Positions 12,496 to 14,677 of a stretch of DNA of 14,677 nucleotides are shown here, piece by piece; within the stretch, counting starts at the first letter, position 1, and every line of letters begins with the position of its first letter. The position numbers and the translations under genes are program-made. The stretch is taken from assembly GCA_963809795.1 (NCBI GenBank), contig CAWELN010000029.1, forward strand, positions 1 through 14,677, written 5' to 3'. Source of the stretch: DASUAS01 sp963809795. Its GTDB lineage: Bacteria; Actinomycetota; Acidimicrobiia; IMCC26256; DASPTH01. The notes under the pieces are model-generated. The model was not told where the DNA came from, made no database searches, and saw only the letters and a program-made list of their open reading frames with translations.

Positions 12496-13596
12496 GTGAC
12501 CGACTACCACCTCATCTCCTCGGATTCGCACGTGACCATGCCCGACGAGGCGTGGCAGGAGTACCTCGACCCCGAGTTCCGCGACCGGGCACCGCGGATC
12601 GAGCGGACCGACGAGGGCGACTTCCGCGTCTTCGAGGGCAAGCGGACGCCGATCATGACCCTCGACAACCTGGCGGGGAAGAAACCCGAGGAGTTCTCCC
12701 TCAACGTCCGCAAGCTGAACGAGCAGCGCGCGGGCGCCTGGGATCCCGCCGAGCGGATCAAGGACATGGACACCGACGGCGTCGACGCCGAGGTGCTCTA
12801 CGTCGGTGGGCCGTTGATGTCCTCGGATCCGGCCCTGCGCCTGAACAGCGTCCGCGGGTACAACCGGTGGCTGTCCGCCTACGCCTCCTACGCGCCCGGT
12901 CGGCTGCTCGGCGTCGCCGCGATCCCGATCGACACGCCCGAGCGCGCGGCGGAGGAGATTCGCTGGGCTGCCGCGCAGCCCGGCCTCGCGAGTGGGTACA
13001 TCCCGTTGTTCCCACCCGAGGGCGACTACGGCGACGAGCGGTGGGATCCCATGTGGGAGGCGTTCCGCGACACCGGCATGCCGATCGGGTTGCACGTCGG
13101 CGGTCGCCGCCCCGGCACGCCCGTCGTCGGCATGTACGACAGCGCACCGCGCTTCATGACCGGCCTCGTGATGAGCAAGCTCACGATGGCGGAGTCGGTC
13201 TCCGAGCTCATCCACGGGCTCGTCATGCAGCGCTACCCCGAGCTGAGGTTCGTCGCGGTCGAGGGCCAGATCGGTTGGATCTCGTTCTTCCTGTACTACT
13301 CCGACCACCTGTGGGAGAAGCACCGGTTCTGGACCAAGAGCGAGCTGGTCGAGCCGCCGAGCCACTACTTCCGCCGCCAGGTCTTCGGCACGTTCATGGA
13401 GGATCCAGTCGGGTTGCGCGAGCGCGAGCACATCGGGATCGACAACATCATGTGGGCGAGCGACTACCCGCACTCGGAGACGACCTGGCCCAACTCCAAG
13501 GCGCTCACCGACGAGTGGCTCACCCCGCTCGGCGACGAGCACAAGGCCAAGATCCTCTGGAAGAACTGCGCCGAGCTCTACGGGCTCACCGGGTAG
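12496..13596 (+). CDS. Amidohydrolase-family protein (Amidohydrolase_2, ACMSD-like)
   Basis: A 366-residue TIM-barrel metal-dependent hydrolase or decarboxylase of the Amidohydrolase_2 group (relatives include ACMSD and resorcylate decarboxylases). The first metal motif is D10-x-H12 (SSDSHV) in place of HxH. RIKDMDTDGVDAEVLY (87-102), VRGYNRWLSAYASYAPGRL (119-137) and AIPIDTP (142-148) are family landmarks. Barrel ligands H200 (IGLHVGG) and D323 (MWASDYPHSETTWPNS) are visible. E256 (FVAVEGQIGW) lies in the region where relatives carry a conserved motif. The GTG at 12496 is chosen because GGAGG (12485-12489) lies 6 nt upstream; the longer open frame upstream is noise. It diverges from the 129-residue protein and converges on the secreted protein. 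Such genes are common in actinobacterial aromatic and steroid catabolism, but the substrate here is unknown. Confidence 0.9.
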   Translation: MTDYHLISSDSHVTMPDEAWQEYLDPEFRDRAPRIERTDEGDFRVFEGKRTPIMTLDNLAGKKPEEFSLNVRKLNEQRAGAWDPAERIKDMDTDGVDAEVLYVGGPLMSSDPALRLNSVRGYNRWLSAYASYAPGRLLGVAAIPIDTPERAAEEIRWAAAQPGLASGYIPLFPPEGDYGDERWDPMWEAFRDTGMPIGLHVGGRRPGTPVVGMYDSAPRFMTGLVMSKLTMAESVSELIHGLVMQRYPELRFVAVEGQIGWISFFLYYSDHLWEKHRFWTKSELVEPPSHYFRRQVFGTFMEDPVGLREREHIGIDNIMWASDYPHSETTWPNSKALTDEWLTPLGDEHKAKILWKNCAELYGLTG

Positions 13597-13623
13597 CGCA
13601 CCTGGATCACGCGCTCGATCCGG

Positions 13624-14505
13624 TCAGCCGCCGAGCACCGACTTCAGGATCGGCCCCACCAGGTTCGGCGGTGGCGCGGGCGGCGTCGTCGTGCTCGGCG
13701 GTGGCGCGGGCGTCGCGGTCACCAGCGGCGGGGGCGCGGGCGTCGGGATGGTCAGGTGCAACTGGCCGGTCGCCGTCGCGCCTTCCGCAGGCGCCGGCGG
13801 CGCGACCTGCGCGTGCACGTCGGCGGTCACCGCCGGCGGCGCGGGAGGTTGCGTCGCGGTCGGAGAGGTCGGCGGCGGCGAGCCGTGCGGCGCGAAGCTG
13901 GCGACGAACGTGTTCCCCGGACCCGAGACGAATGCCGTGATCGCCGGCGTGAGCGCGCCGCAGTGCGCGAACGTCGGGATGGTGTACGTGCTGGCGAAGG
14001 TCCCGCCGGTGGCGGGGTTCACGACACCGTGCATGGTGACGCTCACGGGCGACGTGGTCGTGCAGCGGTCGCCGACCAGGTTCACCGAGGTGCCGTGCGG
14101 CGTGAGGCGTGCGAGCCTCACGTTGAACGCCGCCGTCGTGTCGACGGTGAAGGTCGCGAGGTCGACGTGGCCGTGGATGGGTCCGGTGGCCTCCATGACG
14201 AACGACGCGTCGGCGGCGGGAAGGACACCGAACAGGTTGATGGTCACCGTGGCCGGCGGCAGCGACAGGGTTCCGGTCTGGTCGCCGGTCGCGAGGTCGA
14301 TCGATCCCGTGAAGACGCCCGGTGGCACGGTGATGTCCATGCCCGACTTGGCCAGGTGCGTGCGCGCGTACACGTCCTGGGTGAACGGCACCTTCGGGTC
14401 GGCCGACGCCGCCGGCGCGGCGAGGACGACGACACTGCCGACGAGGAATGCCCCGGCAAGGGTCCGGGCGAACGCTCGGGAGCGCCGGCGGGTGGTCCGG
14501 GGCAT
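13624..14505 (-). CDS. Secreted hypothetical protein with a proline-rich repeat tail
   Basis: A 293-residue exported protein that I do not recognise. Residues 1-35 form a signal peptide: a basic N-region (RRRSRAFAR), a hydrophobic core (LAGAFLVGSVVVLAAPA) and the cleavage motif ASA before D36. The mature part (about 36-207) is rich in alternating hydrophobic and polar residues and Thr/Val/Gly, suggesting a beta-sandwich. It has only two cysteines (C148, C182), which could form a disulphide. Residues 208-280 are Pro/Thr/Ala-rich and include a 10-residue unit with the core PAPPP seen three times near the end. This resembles a flexible, wall-spanning linker, but no LPxTG or C-terminal anchor is present. 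The ATG at 14505 has GGAGG (14517-14513) 7 nt upstream. It converges on the amidohydrolase (27 bp) and has a tRNA gene upstream. Confidence 0.8.
   Translation of the reverse strand: MPRTTRRRSRAFARTLAGAFLVGSVVVLAAPAASADPKVPFTQDVYARTHLAKSGMDITVPPGVFTGSIDLATGDQTGTLSLPPATVTINLFGVLPAADASFVMEATGPIHGHVDLATFTVDTTAAFNVRLARLTPHGTSVNLVGDRCTTTSPVSVTMHGVVNPATGGTFASTYTIPTFAHCGALTPAITAFVSGPGNTFVASFAPHGSPPPTSPTATQPPAPPAVTADVHAQVAPPAPAEGATATGQLHLTIPTPAPPPLVTATPAPPPSTTTPPAPPPNLVGPILKSVLGG
13664..13742. repeat. Three-copy 30-bp tandem repeat encoding PAPPP units
   Basis: A core like CGGCGGTGGCGCGGGCG begins at about 13664, 13694 and 13724, an exact 30-bp period. Copies differ at a few bases. In the secreted protein it encodes the 10-residue units around PAPPPLVTAT, PAPPPSTTTP and PAPPPNLVGP. 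Repeats of this kind can change copy number between strains. Confidence 0.7.
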
Positions 14506-14540
14506 GGGAGAACCTCCGTGCAGCGGTCGGGGGAGAAGGG

Positions 14541-14562
14541 GACCCGGCATGCACCCCGGGTC
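14541..14562. promoter_or_regulatory. Hairpin in the leader of the secreted protein
   Basis: GACCCGG (14541-14547) pairs with CCGGGTC (14556-14562) around an 8-nt loop, about 36 nt upstream of the ATG at 14505 (minus strand). No clear promoter boxes were recognised in 14506-14655, which otherwise holds only the spacer between the secreted protein and the tRNA. Confidence 0.25.
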
Positions 14563-14655
14563 GTTCCCTCTGCCCCGTCAACGCCTCACGTGCGCTCCGG
14601 GATACGGCTCCCCCGCGAGTCGGTCACATGATCAACCGGAACATCACACGAGCTG

Positions 14656-14677
14656 CGCGCTCGGAGGGATTCGAACC
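14656..14677 (-). tRNA. 3' end of a tRNA gene, probably tRNA-Arg (partial, cut by the window end)
   Basis: Read on the minus strand from 14677: GG, then the T-loop TTCGAAT, the T-stem 3' half CCCTC, the acceptor 3' half CGAGCGC and a discriminator G at 14656. No CCA is encoded (CAG follows). The 5' part, including the anticodon, is outside the window. The acceptor end CGAGCGC would pair with GCGCTCG, which together with G73 fits actinobacterial tRNA-Arg genes from memory; the identity is therefore only a suggestion. Confidence 0.7.

Noticed and set aside
1..14677. Mobile elements, CRISPR arrays, defence or toxin-antitoxin modules
   Set aside because: I found no transposase, integrase, regularly spaced repeats, or small paired toxin-antitoxin genes. 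The only tandem repeat is coding and lies in the secreted protein.

Overview
The window is a very GC-rich stretch of ordinary bacterial chromosome. It looks like a high-GC actinobacterium (Actinomycetota). The reasons are GTG starts, leaderless-type promoters with a TANNNT -10 box, and the gene families present: EthD-like protein, divergent crotonases, SDRs, a TetR regulator, ViuB-type siderophore-interacting protein and DUF899. An Acidimicrobiia-like lineage would fit, but that is a guess. I see no phage, transposon, CRISPR or conjugation genes.

Layout. At 80-1167 (+) lie a small membrane protein and an OmpR/PhoB-type winged-helix regulator with an atypical N-terminus. The regulator converges, across a perfect 15-bp hairpin, on an ammonium transporter (1244-2785, -), which follows an ExoD-family membrane protein (2896-3513, -). 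A cupin (3602-4021, +) diverges from ExoD. At 4049-6486 (-) lie a crotonase, an EthD-domain protein and a second crotonase; EthD and the downstream crotonase overlap by 4 nt and are probably translationally coupled. At 6555-7872 (+) are an NTF2/SnoaL-like protein and a double-hotdog thioesterase-like protein. A DUF899 thioredoxin-like gene (7877-8593, -) is next. At 8737-11133 (+) come two SDR oxidoreductases and a TetR repressor, with a palindromic operator-like site in the promoter of the second SDR. At 11150-12357 (-) are a siderophore-interacting flavoprotein and a small conserved-looking protein. An amidohydrolase (12496-13596, +) and a secreted proline-rich protein (13624-14505, -) follow. 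The window ends inside a tRNA gene (- strand), probably tRNA-Arg.

Function. The middle (about 3.6-13.6 kb) reads as a catabolic neighbourhood for acyl-CoA or ring-containing substrates: crotonases, thioesterase-like hotdog protein, SDRs, SnoaL-like, EthD, cupin and amidohydrolase, locally controlled by TetR. The genes form many short transcription units on both strands, so this is a neighbourhood of related functions and not one operon. No substrate can be named from sequence.

Most notable are: (i) four genes whose start codon lies exactly 6 nt after a -10-like hexamer, as expected for leaderless mRNAs; (ii) a promoter plus 16-bp palindrome in front of the SDR-TetR pair; (iii) two crotonases that have each lost a different one of the two catalytic glutamates; (iv) three apparent frameshifts in two genes (crotonase 4049-4856; DUF899 7877-8593), which may be assembly errors or real decay. 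I did not find a convincing new multi-gene defence or mobile system.
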